9,490 bases of DNA, from contig JBFHGJ010000164.1 in NCBI GenBank assembly GCA_041583135.1, forward strand, positions 1-9,490. The letters run 5' to 3'. The translations under genes and the position numbers were made by a program. Numbering within the stretch: position 1 is the first letter of the stretch; every line of letters begins with the position of its first letter. This DNA is from JABSOG01 sp041583135. GTDB lineage: Bacteria > Pseudomonadota > Gammaproteobacteria > Enterobacterales > Alteromonadaceae. Below are positions 1 through 5,828 of this stretch, one piece after another. A model generated the notes under the pieces. That model was given only the letters and a program-made list of their open reading frames with translations, made no database searches and was not told the origin of the DNA.

Positions 1-721
1 CATTGAGGTAGCGGGTGAGGGCGCTTTTTATCTCAAGATAATTATCCGAGGTGTAGATGGTGTCTCTTAAATGAAACTTGTGGCCGTTGATTTTGGGAAT
101 GAAGCCGTCGATAAAAGCACTGACATACTGCATTTTTCTATCGCCGGGAAACAGCACGGTTTGCTGAATACGGCCGTTGTCGTGCTTTTGATTCATGTAT
201 TTTGCCAGTCTTTGACCTATGTCGGTAAAAGATGGGCTGGAGCTGGCATCTATTGCACCGAGCAACAGATTCTTACCGACGGCAATGATTTTTACCGGAT
301 GGGAAAAGGCTCGCTGTAACTGCACCAGCTCATCGCCAAAGGTATCATCGACGATGACGCTATTGGGTCTGTGGGCAATGCAATGGTCGATTTGCTCTTT
401 GAGTTTTTCCGGCGAGCGTTGCGGCAGCTCAGCCGTGTGGAAAACCTTTAATGAGATCCCAAGCTCACGTGCTTTTTTCACCAAGCCATAATTGACCGCG
501 AACCAATAAGAGGTTTCAGAGCGTGGAATAAAGGCGCAGATGCGATGGTTGCCTGAGGCTTTTTCTTCCCATTGATAATCTAGAATACGTTTGGCACTAC
601 TTAACTCAAACGGGTTGACCCAAGATTCTAAACTGACCGATTCGGCATTGGCGGATGGTAGATAGGACAGTGCCCAAAGCACTAGGACTAATTGCAAGCC
701 ACTAAAGGGTTTAAACGTCAT
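1..721 (-). CDS. TorT-like periplasmic binding protein, 3' end cut off by window edge
   Basis: This open frame is read on the minus strand from the ATG at 721-719 and leaves the window after 240 codons, so the C-terminus is missing (E. coli TorT is about 340 residues). Residues 1-26 form a signal peptide ending in SANA before Glu27, so the product should be periplasmic. The mature part follows the type-1 periplasmic-binding fold of TorT: SYWFAVNYGLVKKARELGI (residues 70-88 or so) matches the TorT segment SYWLSLNYGM..., followed by an EQIDHC helix and a VLFPGD strand at equivalent places. TorT binds trimethylamine N-oxide and signals to the kinase TorS; no torS, torR or reductase gene is visible here, so the ligand is open. 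An in-frame ATG at 751 would add ten residues (MTSRCNNNPH) ahead of the signal peptide; neither start has a well-placed ribosome site (AGGTG lies about 17 bases before 721). It is probably the last visible gene of the minus-strand run. Confidence 0.85.
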   Translation of the reverse strand, partial: MTFKPFSGLQLVLVLWALSYLPSANAESVSLESWVNPFELSSAKRILDYQWEEKASGNHRICAFIPRSETSYWFAVNYGLVKKARELGISLKVFHTAELPQRSPEKLKEQIDHCIAHRPNSVIVDDTFGDELVQLQRAFSHPVKIIAVGKNLLLGAIDASSSPSFTDIGQRLAKYMNQKHDNGRIQQTVLFPGDRKMQYVSAFIDGFIPKINGHKFHLRDTIYTSDNYLEIKSALTRYLN

Positions 722-773
722 ATGAGGGTTATTATTACACCTACTTGTCATTTCATACGATCACGTTTTTTAA

Positions 774-825
774 CCTGCCAAGCAGGAGACTTTGCGCGCA
801 ACACCAAAGCGGCGTTACGCGCAAA
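774..825 (-). other. Strong intergenic RNA hairpin (791-825) plus a small hairpin (774-786)
   Basis: The 116-bp gap before the TorT-like gene holds a 15-bp inverted repeat with arms 791-805 and 811-825 around a 5-base loop. As minus-strand RNA every position pairs, because two positions are U-G or G-U wobbles; as plus-strand RNA the same two become C-A and A-C mismatches. The structure therefore fits a transcript of the minus-strand operon. A second small stem (CCTGC, loop, GCAGG; 774-786) follows 4 bases later on that strand. No U-run follows either stem, so a classical intrinsic terminator is unlikely. By analogy with structured spacers after highly expressed binding-protein genes such as malE, mRNA stabilisation or partial termination is a reasonable inference. 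Confidence 0.6.
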
Positions 826-837
826 CATAACTCAAAC

Positions 838-1881
838 CTATTGAACGACTTCATCCATTTGGCTGAGTTTGTCTTTACGATATTTGACATCTTTGCTGTC
901 TAATACCGAAATGTTGACGACCTTTTTCACCGAAACCGGTTGTTCGATATCTCTATCGCCGATCTCCCAGTCATCATCCATCAATTCGCCGATGATAGAT
1001 GCTGCCTGTACGCCTAGGGCGTAGTGGTCAGGAACAATGGCAAACGAGCCGAAGTTCCACTTGGTGTTAAGAAACGGACGCACACCAACAATCACAGGTA
1101 AGTCGGCTTTGCCAACTACCGGTAGCCAAGATGAACGGAACATCTGTGGGTTGAGCAATGAGTTGTCATTGAGGATCCACAACGCGTCAACATCTTTGTC
1201 GATGAGGGTTTTAAGACCTTTGGTCAATTTCTTATCCATGCTGCTGTCTTTGTTTGGCAACTCATAAGAAATCAACTCAATGCCTTCTCTGGCACAGTAT
1301 CTGGCATTTTCTGCCACCATACCGGCGGTCCATTTACGATGAACGACACCCACTTTCTTAACTTCTTTAGACAACAAGCCGCGCATGTTGACAATAGATG
1401 TTACCGCAGGGATCTCATAGCGAATACCGGTCGCGTTTTTCAGCTTGGCCAAATAACGGTCTACAAACAACGCCGCTAAGGCAATTGCCGGTGGAAACTC
1501 TGCGTCGGGGTTTTTCTTCTGGTACTTGGTGTACAAATTGATAGAAACGTTCTCAACCAAAATAACCACTTTGGGTTTGAGCTTTTTCATTTGCTCTTCA
1601 ATCTCAGAGACTTTCGAGCTTTTGCCCACCATGTAGGTTTCAAAGCTCAACTCTTCTTCCAAGTCTCCGGTGATCCCCGCGACAACCTCGTTAAATGCCT
1701 GACCTTGAGCGGTGAAGATCAATGCCGTCGGTTTGTCATCATCATCTTGGGCAAGTGCGATATTGGGCAATACCAGCAGTGACAATACGATAAACAGTAG
1801 TTGCCTAAGTTTGGACATATTTGGCACAAACGCCGCCCAAAAGCGTTTGTAGTCCTTTTGAGTGTTTACAGAACTCGCCAT
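838..1881 (-). CDS. ABC_sub_bind-family periplasmic substrate-binding protein
   Basis: A 347-residue exported protein. The ATG at 1881 overlaps the end of the preceding gene by 16 bp and has a strong ribosome site (AGGAG, 7 bases upstream), so I keep it, although Met22 would give a more ordinary signal peptide. With the long start, residues 22-44 are the hydrophobic signal ending ALA before Gln45, followed by an acidic DDDD stretch. Two alpha/beta lobes follow. The second lobe (KKVGVVHRKWTAGMVAENAR, then DALWILNDNSLLNP and LPVIVG) and the end ...LSQMDEVVQ follow the ABC_sub_bind family, whose members often bind amino acids or similar small molecules. No permease or ATPase gene adjoins it. Its neighbours are signalling genes, so a sensory binding protein is a plausible alternative to transport. 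Ligand unknown. Confidence 0.8.
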   Translation of the reverse strand: MASSVNTQKDYKRFWAAFVPNMSKLRQLLFIVLSLLVLPNIALAQDDDDKPTALIFTAQGQAFNEVVAGITGDLEEELSFETYMVGKSSKVSEIEEQMKKLKPKVVILVENVSINLYTKYQKKNPDAEFPPAIALAALFVDRYLAKLKNATGIRYEIPAVTSIVNMRGLLSKEVKKVGVVHRKWTAGMVAENARYCAREGIELISYELPNKDSSMDKKLTKGLKTLIDKDVDALWILNDNSLLNPQMFRSSWLPVVGKADLPVIVGVRPFLNTKWNFGSFAIVPDHYALGVQAASIIGELMDDDWEIGDRDIEQPVSVKKVVNISVLDSKDVKYRKDKLSQMDEVVQ

Positions 1882-2561
1882 TGGTCAACTCCTAATGTGC
1901 CATTTAGTTTTGCATCGAACTTCTTGAGGCAGCTGACGATTTTCTCTTTCGCGCCTTTGCTGGCCAATGCTGCACTGACTAAGCCAACTTTAATGTTGAG
2001 GCTAGTCGATACAAGATTCAAATTAGAGCGGTTCTTGATTTGTCGGTACAAACGCTCTGACACGAAAATACCGTCAACCGAGCCAAATGTCAAAAGTGGC
2101 AACAAGTCTTCTTGTTTTGTTACCCTTTTCAATTTGATATCGGCTTGAAATAGTTGGGAGACAAATTCGCCCATCGGTTTACGACCCAATAGGTCAACAA
2201 CACCGATTTTCTTGCTGGCAATTTGACCCAAGTCCAATGCTCTGTCTACCGAAACCAGAACGTATTCTTCTTCAGTCAGACCATTGGCGACACCGCGCAT
2301 GACCGTATCGTAGTTGTTGGAGCGGTCAATGACCGGCAACAGCGATAAAATCGCATCTGGTGGCGCTTTTTTAACTTGCGCACGGAAGTCTTTGCCGCGT
2401 CCAAATACCGTTACCGATACATCTGGACAGACAGCTGAAATGTCTTGCTGCATCGCTTTGGCACGCACATCGGTGGGCACGAAGACATAGAGGTCTTCGG
2501 CCGCAACCGGAGCTGCCAGGATGCTACACAAGCCTAGAGATAGAAAATGTTTCCATTTCAT
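1866..2561 (-). CDS. Small periplasmic solute-binding protein, type-2 (PhnD-like) fold
   Basis: A 231-residue protein with a clear signal peptide: residues 1-21, MKWKHFLSLGLCSILAAPVAA, cut before Glu22. The mature 210 residues begin with a beta strand (EDLYVFVPTDV). They then show the alternating pattern of a type-2 periplasmic binding protein, including KKIGVVDLLGRKPM after the hinge, a segment around TFGSVDGIFVSERLYRQI that resembles the G-x-V-D-A helix of phosphate/phosphonate-type binding proteins, and a C-terminal helix with Cys. It is shorter than most PhnD-type proteins (about 290). A ribosome site AAGGG lies about 8 bases before the ATG. It starts 27 bp after the cheY-like gene and overlaps the next binding protein by 16 bp, which suggests translational coupling of the two. 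The ligand cannot be told, and family assignment is by fold pattern rather than a decisive motif. Confidence 0.7.
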   Translation of the reverse strand: MKWKHFLSLGLCSILAAPVAAEDLYVFVPTDVRAKAMQQDISAVCPDVSVTVFGRGKDFRAQVKKAPPDAILSLLPVIDRSNNYDTVMRGVANGLTEEEYVLVSVDRALDLGQIASKKIGVVDLLGRKPMGEFVSQLFQADIKLKRVTKQEDLLPLLTFGSVDGIFVSERLYRQIKNRSNLNLVSTSLNIKVGLVSAALASKGAKEKIVSCLKKFDAKLNGTLGVDQWRVL

Positions 2562-2588
2562 GGCTATACCCTTATGAGAATTGCACGT

Positions 2589-2957
2589 TTACGCGCCGAC
2601 CAGTTTCTTGATGCCGCCAATGACGGCATTACCGTTAAATGGCTTGACAATCCAGCCTTTTACGCCGGCAGCCTTACCACGTTCTTTCATGCGTGGATCG
2701 CTTTCTGTGGTGAGCATGATGACGTTGACGGCGCTGTTGCCTAGTTCACCACGGATTTTTTCTACCATGGTCAAACCATCCATATTAGGCATGTTTACGT
2801 CCGAGATAACCAACTTGATGCCACCGTCGCCACGGAGCTTGTCGAGGCCGTCTTTGCCGTCAACCGCAGAAGCCACTTGCAGGCCCTGACCTTGCAAGAA
2901 ACTACAAACTTCGTTACGCACAGTTGCGGAATCGTCAACAACCAAAATTTGCGCCAT
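2589..2957 (-). CDS. Stand-alone CheY-like response regulator receiver
   Basis: A 122-residue single receiver domain with no output domain. Every CheY active-site position is present: acidic pair Asp8-Asp9, phosphoacceptor Asp53 in ISDVNMPNMDG, Thr83 and Lys105-Pro106. The spacing is identical to E. coli CheY (offset of four). The residues at D+2 (Asn55) and T+2 (Glu85) are also those of E. coli CheY. The switch aromatic, Tyr106 in E. coli, is Trp102 here. It would accept phosphate from the CheA-type kinase at 5829-8714 (inference) and is the likely substrate of the two CheX-type proteins encoded just upstream. A good ribosome site (AAAGGGG, about 8 bases before ATG) is present. The 81-bp A+T-rich gap before it could hold an extra promoter, but I found no convincing -35/-10 pair. 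Whether it acts on flagella or another target is not visible. Confidence 0.93.
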   Translation of the reverse strand: MAQILVVDDSATVRNEVCSFLQGQGLQVASAVDGKDGLDKLRGDGGIKLVISDVNMPNMDGLTMVEKIRGELGNSAVNVIMLTTESDPRMKERGKAAGVKGWIVKPFNGNAVIGGIKKLVGA

Positions 2958-3038
2958 AGTATTTTCCCCTTTAAAAAATTTTTGTTTTAACTCTATCTAT
3001 ATAAATAGCTATAAATCAATGGATTGCAATAAATTGCG

Positions 3039-4013
3039 TTAAAAGAATTCCAGCTCGCCGGCATCGACCATGTCATCTACCGCCTGTTCGGCCTCTTTAA
3101 ACAGCTCAGGTTGCCAGTTGAGATTGAAGATCAACTTCTGATAAATCTCAATTGGCGGGCTGTCATTATTTTCAGCGCTGATAGTATACCTGAAACAAAG
3201 ATGAGGTTCAGTGGTGCCGAAAGAAATAAATTTACGGTCATGGTTGACAAGGATCGGCACGTGGATTTTGTTATTGATTTGCTCTGGCGTATTGTTCTCA
3301 TCGTTAACAAAATAGCGTGATTTGATGCCACCCCATACCATGTTGGTGATCTCATTAAGAATGTGATTTACATCCCTAAATGTCGGACTTTCGTTGCCCA
3401 GAGACGTGTTGCCGTTGGCGATCATCGTCATCATTTCTTTTTCGGTGGTTTGCAACATCATAAAGCCGCGACACCAATGGCTCTCAAGTGGAATAAGCGA
3501 GAACAGTTCACCATAAATTACTTGGTCTTTAACCATATATGGCGCGTCGCACTCGACCTTCATGTTGCGAATGGTAGTGTGAAACGCTTCATTCGATAAC
3601 TCTTGAATACCGCGAATTAAAGGCATTGGGTAGTGGGTCGAGAACAAATGGCTGTCAATTAAGCCTTTGAGCCTGTCCATGTCGCTGTTGGTGTAACAGC
3701 CGGCAAAGACACCGTCGTACTCTTGCGGCAAGGGCTTATCGATGCTCTCACGACGCAAAAACAACGGCAATTCAGGACGAATGGCCTTGATTTTTAAACC
3801 CAAATCCAAACCGCTGTCGCCGTTTTTATCGACACCCTCAGACAAAAAGGCGCCACCTAAATCGGTGTGCAATTGCAGAATATCCATCACACTGCGGTTT
3901 GAGTCCTTCATGCCGACCAGATTGTGCTGCTGGCAAAAAGAACGGATGATATCTTCTGATTCACTACAAACCTCGTGAACCAAGATTTTACTAACAATAT
4001 TATTGCTTTCCAT
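3039..4013 (-). CDS. Degenerate receiver fused to a CheX-type phosphatase domain
   Basis: A 324-residue cytoplasmic protein. Residues 8-125 look like a receiver fold (KILVHEV strand, a LDLGLKIKAIRPELPLFL helix-strand) that has lost its chemistry: there is no acidic pair after strand 1, the phosphoacceptor position is Ser58-Glu59, and the conserved Lys-Pro is absent. Residues 150-300 form a CheX/CheC-like domain with the catalytic E-x-x-N signature at Glu221 and Asn224 (LNEITNMVWGGIK), followed later by a KIHVPILV strand. CheX enzymes dephosphorylate CheY-P. The last nine residues, VDAGELEFF, are identical to the end of the neighbouring CheX protein. It lies 27 bp after that gene and 81 bp before the cheY-like gene, in the same direction. 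I infer a phosphatase whose pseudo-receiver serves regulation or docking. The receiver call is less certain than the CheX call. Confidence 0.8.
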   Translation of the reverse strand: MESNNIVSKILVHEVCSESEDIIRSFCQQHNLVGMKDSNRSVMDILQLHTDLGGAFLSEGVDKNGDSGLDLGLKIKAIRPELPLFLRRESIDKPLPQEYDGVFAGCYTNSDMDRLKGLIDSHLFSTHYPMPLIRGIQELSNEAFHTTIRNMKVECDAPYMVKDQVIYGELFSLIPLESHWCRGFMMLQTTEKEMMTMIANGNTSLGNESPTFRDVNHILNEITNMVWGGIKSRYFVNDENNTPEQINNKIHVPILVNHDRKFISFGTTEPHLCFRYTISAENNDSPPIEIYQKLIFNLNWQPELFKEAEQAVDDMVDAGELEFF

Positions 4014-4040
4014 ACAACCTCATAGAAAATTTAGTTGTTG

Positions 4041-4604
4041 TTAAAAGAATTCCAATTCACCGGCGTCTACAACTTCCTCTGTTGCGGCTTGTTCGACTTC
4101 AAAATTCAATTCGCCAGACGCGCTCAAATGATAACTTGCATAAAACAGTGGCTGACCGTTCATTTGCGCTACTGCAAAGCCGTCACTGTCGATTTTTAGC
4201 TCTCCGACATATTTAAAGCAGGATTTATCCAAAATATTCGGTGTAGACATTCCCAAGCTTGGTACCGTATTGCCAAGGGTGCGTTTGATGGCGCCAAAGA
4301 AACTATTTCCTACTTCACAAAGGTAGTCATAAACCCTCGACTGAGGCAAGTTTTCGTTCTTAATATTCAATCCTGAACTGACAAACTCGTGACATTTGGC
4401 GTCGTTGGTAAAATATAGGAAATAAATAATGCGAAACAGATGTGAGCTGATTGTCAGTACCACAGCTTCTTCCGATTGCAGCCCTTTATTTTCACGAAGC
4501 TCTTTACATTCCCATTGCATCGATGGCGCGCAATCTCTTAAGGCCCCCTCAAAACCGTCCAAAAAGCTGGCCTTGAGTACCTTTTCAAATTCGGGGTTTA
4601 CCAT
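4041..4604 (-). CDS. CheX-type CheY-P phosphatase
   Basis: A 187-residue soluble protein close to one CheX domain plus a tail. It carries the family signature D-x3-E-x2-N as Asp93, Glu97, Asn100 (YDYLCEVGNSFFGAIKR), with a Pro at 122 near the expected spacing. The catalytic pair sits almost exactly where Thermotoga CheX has Glu98 and Asn101. CheX hydrolyses the aspartyl phosphate of CheY and is common where CheZ is absent. The N-terminal 85 residues carry the first helix and strands (VVLTISSHLFRIIYFLYF). After the fold comes an acidic linker ending VDAGELEFF, shared with the next gene. The only ribosome site for the ATG is a weak purine run, AAGAAG. It sits 30 bp after the mini-MCP gene and 27 bp before the receiver-CheX gene, so it is almost certainly co-transcribed. 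Confidence 0.83.
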   Translation of the reverse strand: MVNPEFEKVLKASFLDGFEGALRDCAPSMQWECKELRENKGLQSEEAVVLTISSHLFRIIYFLYFTNDAKCHEFVSSGLNIKNENLPQSRVYDYLCEVGNSFFGAIKRTLGNTVPSLGMSTPNILDKSCFKYVGELKIDSDGFAVAQMNGQPLFYASYHLSASGELNFEVEQAATEEVVDAGELEFF

Positions 4605-4634
4605 AAGCGTCTATCTTCTTAAATACCTGGCCTA

Positions 4635-5381
4635 TCAACCATGTTTGGAAATCAAAGCCTCAACCTTAGCCGTGGTACTGAGCACTTCGGTATACAACAT
4701 TTTGCCGCTGGCTTGGATGTCTTGGAATGTTGAGGTGGTTAAAAAGTCATTCTTGCTGAGGTTTTCGCGGTAACTTTCACTGAGTTCTTGCGAGCGCATC
4801 GCCAGTGAGCGAACCTCGTCTGCCACGACGGCAAAGCCGCGACCAAACTCCCCGGCACGGGCAGCCTCAATGGCGGCATTTAACGCAAGGATAACAATTT
4901 GCTTAACAATTTTGAAAAATTCTTCGTTTTGTTTGTGCATCACCGAGTTGTGTTCCATCAATTGGCTTAGCGATTCATGCCAACGTTCAAAGGTGATCAA
5001 CAAGCCTTGCAGGTCTTCTAAGTCTTTTTTGACCCGCACCAAACCATCGGTGACATCGGCTTTTTCGGTGTTGGATTGGTTGTTGATGTTTTCCAAGGTG
5101 ATGGCCAACTCGTTTTCAAGTGCCGCTTTGGCCTCAAGTGCTTCATCAATCTGCACTCTGGCTTCATTGCGTACATTGTCGATTTCGGCGCGTGATGATG
5201 AAGATACCTGGGCCAGCTCTGCCTGCGCAGCTTCAAGCGTTGCGGCTTCAACCATGTTATCGATCTGTTGGTTCAATTGGCTGAGCTGTTGTTGCGTTTC
5301 TTCGTCTTTGGATTTTAGTTTGTATACCAACACTGCTAAGGCAATAACAGCGATGGTTAAAATCCCAATTGTTATCATCAT
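4635..5381 (-). CDS. Single-pass mini methyl-accepting chemotaxis-type signalling protein
   Basis: I start this at the ATG pair 5381-5376, with GGAAG about 9 bases upstream, giving 248 residues. An open frame continues upstream to an ATG at 5477, but that start has no ribosome site. Residues 3-20 are one membrane span with almost nothing outside (MMITIGILT at the N-terminus), so there is no ligand-binding domain and no HAMP. A long Ala/Glu/Gln-rich coiled coil (22-150) leads to the highly conserved MCP hairpin tip at 164-194 (ILALNAAIEAARAGEFGRGF, then AVVADEVRSLA), the part that contacts CheA and CheW. Only 54 residues follow, so the descending arm is much shorter than the ascending one. It may couple this module to a chemosensory array or act as a decoy or scaffold. 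It is probably the first gene of the minus-strand operon. Confidence 0.88.
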   Translation of the reverse strand: MMITIGILTIAVIALAVLVYKLKSKDEETQQQLSQLNQQIDNMVEAATLEAAQAELAQVSSSSRAEIDNVRNEARVQIDEALEAKAALENELAITLENINNQSNTEKADVTDGLVRVKKDLEDLQGLLITFERWHESLSQLMEHNSVMHKQNEEFFKIVKQIVILALNAAIEAARAGEFGRGFAVVADEVRSLAMRSQELSESYRENLSKNDFLTTSTFQDIQASGKMLYTEVLSTTAKVEALISKHG

Positions 5382-5460
5382 ATTTTTTATCTTCCGCTTG
5401 TTTAAAAACGTTGCCCCTTTTTTACTGTAGCAAGGAGTTAGGTAATTTGGAAATGATTGA

Positions 5461-5488
5461 AATATAAAATTTTTCATTTTGAAACCAA
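5461..5488 (-). promoter_or_regulatory. Candidate sigma-70 promoter for the minus-strand operon
   Basis: On the minus strand TTGGTT (5488-5483), a 16-base spacer and TATATT (5466-5461) could form a weak -35 and a good -10. Transcription would begin near 5454, about 70 bases before the chosen start of the mini-MCP gene, which also argues against the longer start at 5477. The -35 matches only half the consensus, so this is tentative. Confidence 0.3.
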
Positions 5489-5494
5489 ATTGGT
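5484..5494. promoter_or_regulatory. Palindrome ACCAAATTGGT, possible operator
   Basis: A perfect 11-bp palindrome (ACCAA-A-TTGGT) lies in the divergent control region and overlaps the -35 of the candidate minus-strand promoter. A related half (TTGGGTGAAAAA, near 5560) recurs about 70 bp away. A regulator site is possible but no family motif is recognised. Confidence 0.2.
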
Positions 5495-5583
5495 GAAATA
5501 TGTTGCAAAGCGTCTCAAAATTGTGCTGTTAACGGAATGGTAACGCCTTTGTCTGCCATTGGGTGAAAAATTTTAAGAATTAG

Positions 5584-5612
5584 TAAACAAAATCACATTT
5601 TTTCACTACAAT
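5584..5612 (+). promoter_or_regulatory. Candidate sigma-70 promoter for the kinase gene
   Basis: TAAACA (5584-5589), a 17-base spacer and TACAAT (5607-5612) match the sigma-70 consensus at 4 of 6 and 5 of 6 bases. Transcription would start near 5619, leaving a leader of about 210 bases before the kinase. If this promoter is right, the ATG at 5611 lies upstream of the transcript start and cannot be used from it. Confidence 0.35.
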
Positions 5613-5772
5613 GTCTAAAATTGAAGTAGACCGAGTTAAACTGTCACCTGAGGAAGTTGGTGTAACGTACTGGATTTGACTAAAATCTGTCCAAACGGTA
5701 CGTCAATGGAAGGAAAGTTTCGGTTTTGTGTTGCACGGGGAAGGTGCCCAGTGGTATCAAAGGAATAAATAA
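5611..5772 (+). pseudogene. Possible broken small gene with in-frame TGA
   Basis: One frame from the ATG at 5611 to the TAA at 5770-5772 has 52 sense codons, interrupted only by TGA at 5677-5679. The two halves read as MSKIEVDRVKLSPEEVGVTY-WI and LKSVQTVRQWKESFGFVLHG-EGAQWYQRNK. The peptide looks more like real protein than translated spacer: it is charged, has three tryptophans and has a helix-turn-helix-like run around SVQTVRQWKE. I do not recognise the family. The ATG has no ribosome site and overlaps the -10 of a candidate promoter. It could be the remnant of a small DNA-binding protein, a chance open frame, or a sequencing error at one base. It lies 56 bp before the kinase start. Confidence 0.3.
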
Positions 5773-5828
5773 AAAGCCAAGCAACAATAAAACAAATTAA
5801 ATGCGGAGCATATTTTGGGAGCAGGCCT

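Noticed and set aside
3026..3037. Small palindrome GCAAT-AA-ATTGC just after the receiver-CheX stop
   Set aside because: The two-base loop and weak arms make a stable RNA hairpin unlikely, and there is no other support for a terminator or operator.
4870..5430. 186-codon plus-strand frame opposite the mini-MCP
   Set aside because: It is the complement of an Ala/Glu-rich coiled coil, giving Ser/Ala/Cys-rich low-complexity protein with no recognisable domain.
5382..5477. Longer start for the mini-MCP at 5477
   Set aside because: It has no ribosome site, would add a polar leader before the membrane span, and overlaps the candidate -10 region; the ATG at 5381 has GGAAG at good spacing.
5491..5506. 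sigma-54-like promoter, TGGTGAAATATGTTGC
   Set aside because: The GG and GC elements are one base too far apart (13 rather than 12), and the conserved CAC after TGG is absent.
5677..5679. TGA as a selenocysteine codon
   Set aside because: No convincing SECIS-type hairpin directly after the TGA and no known selenoprotein motif; decay or chance is simpler.
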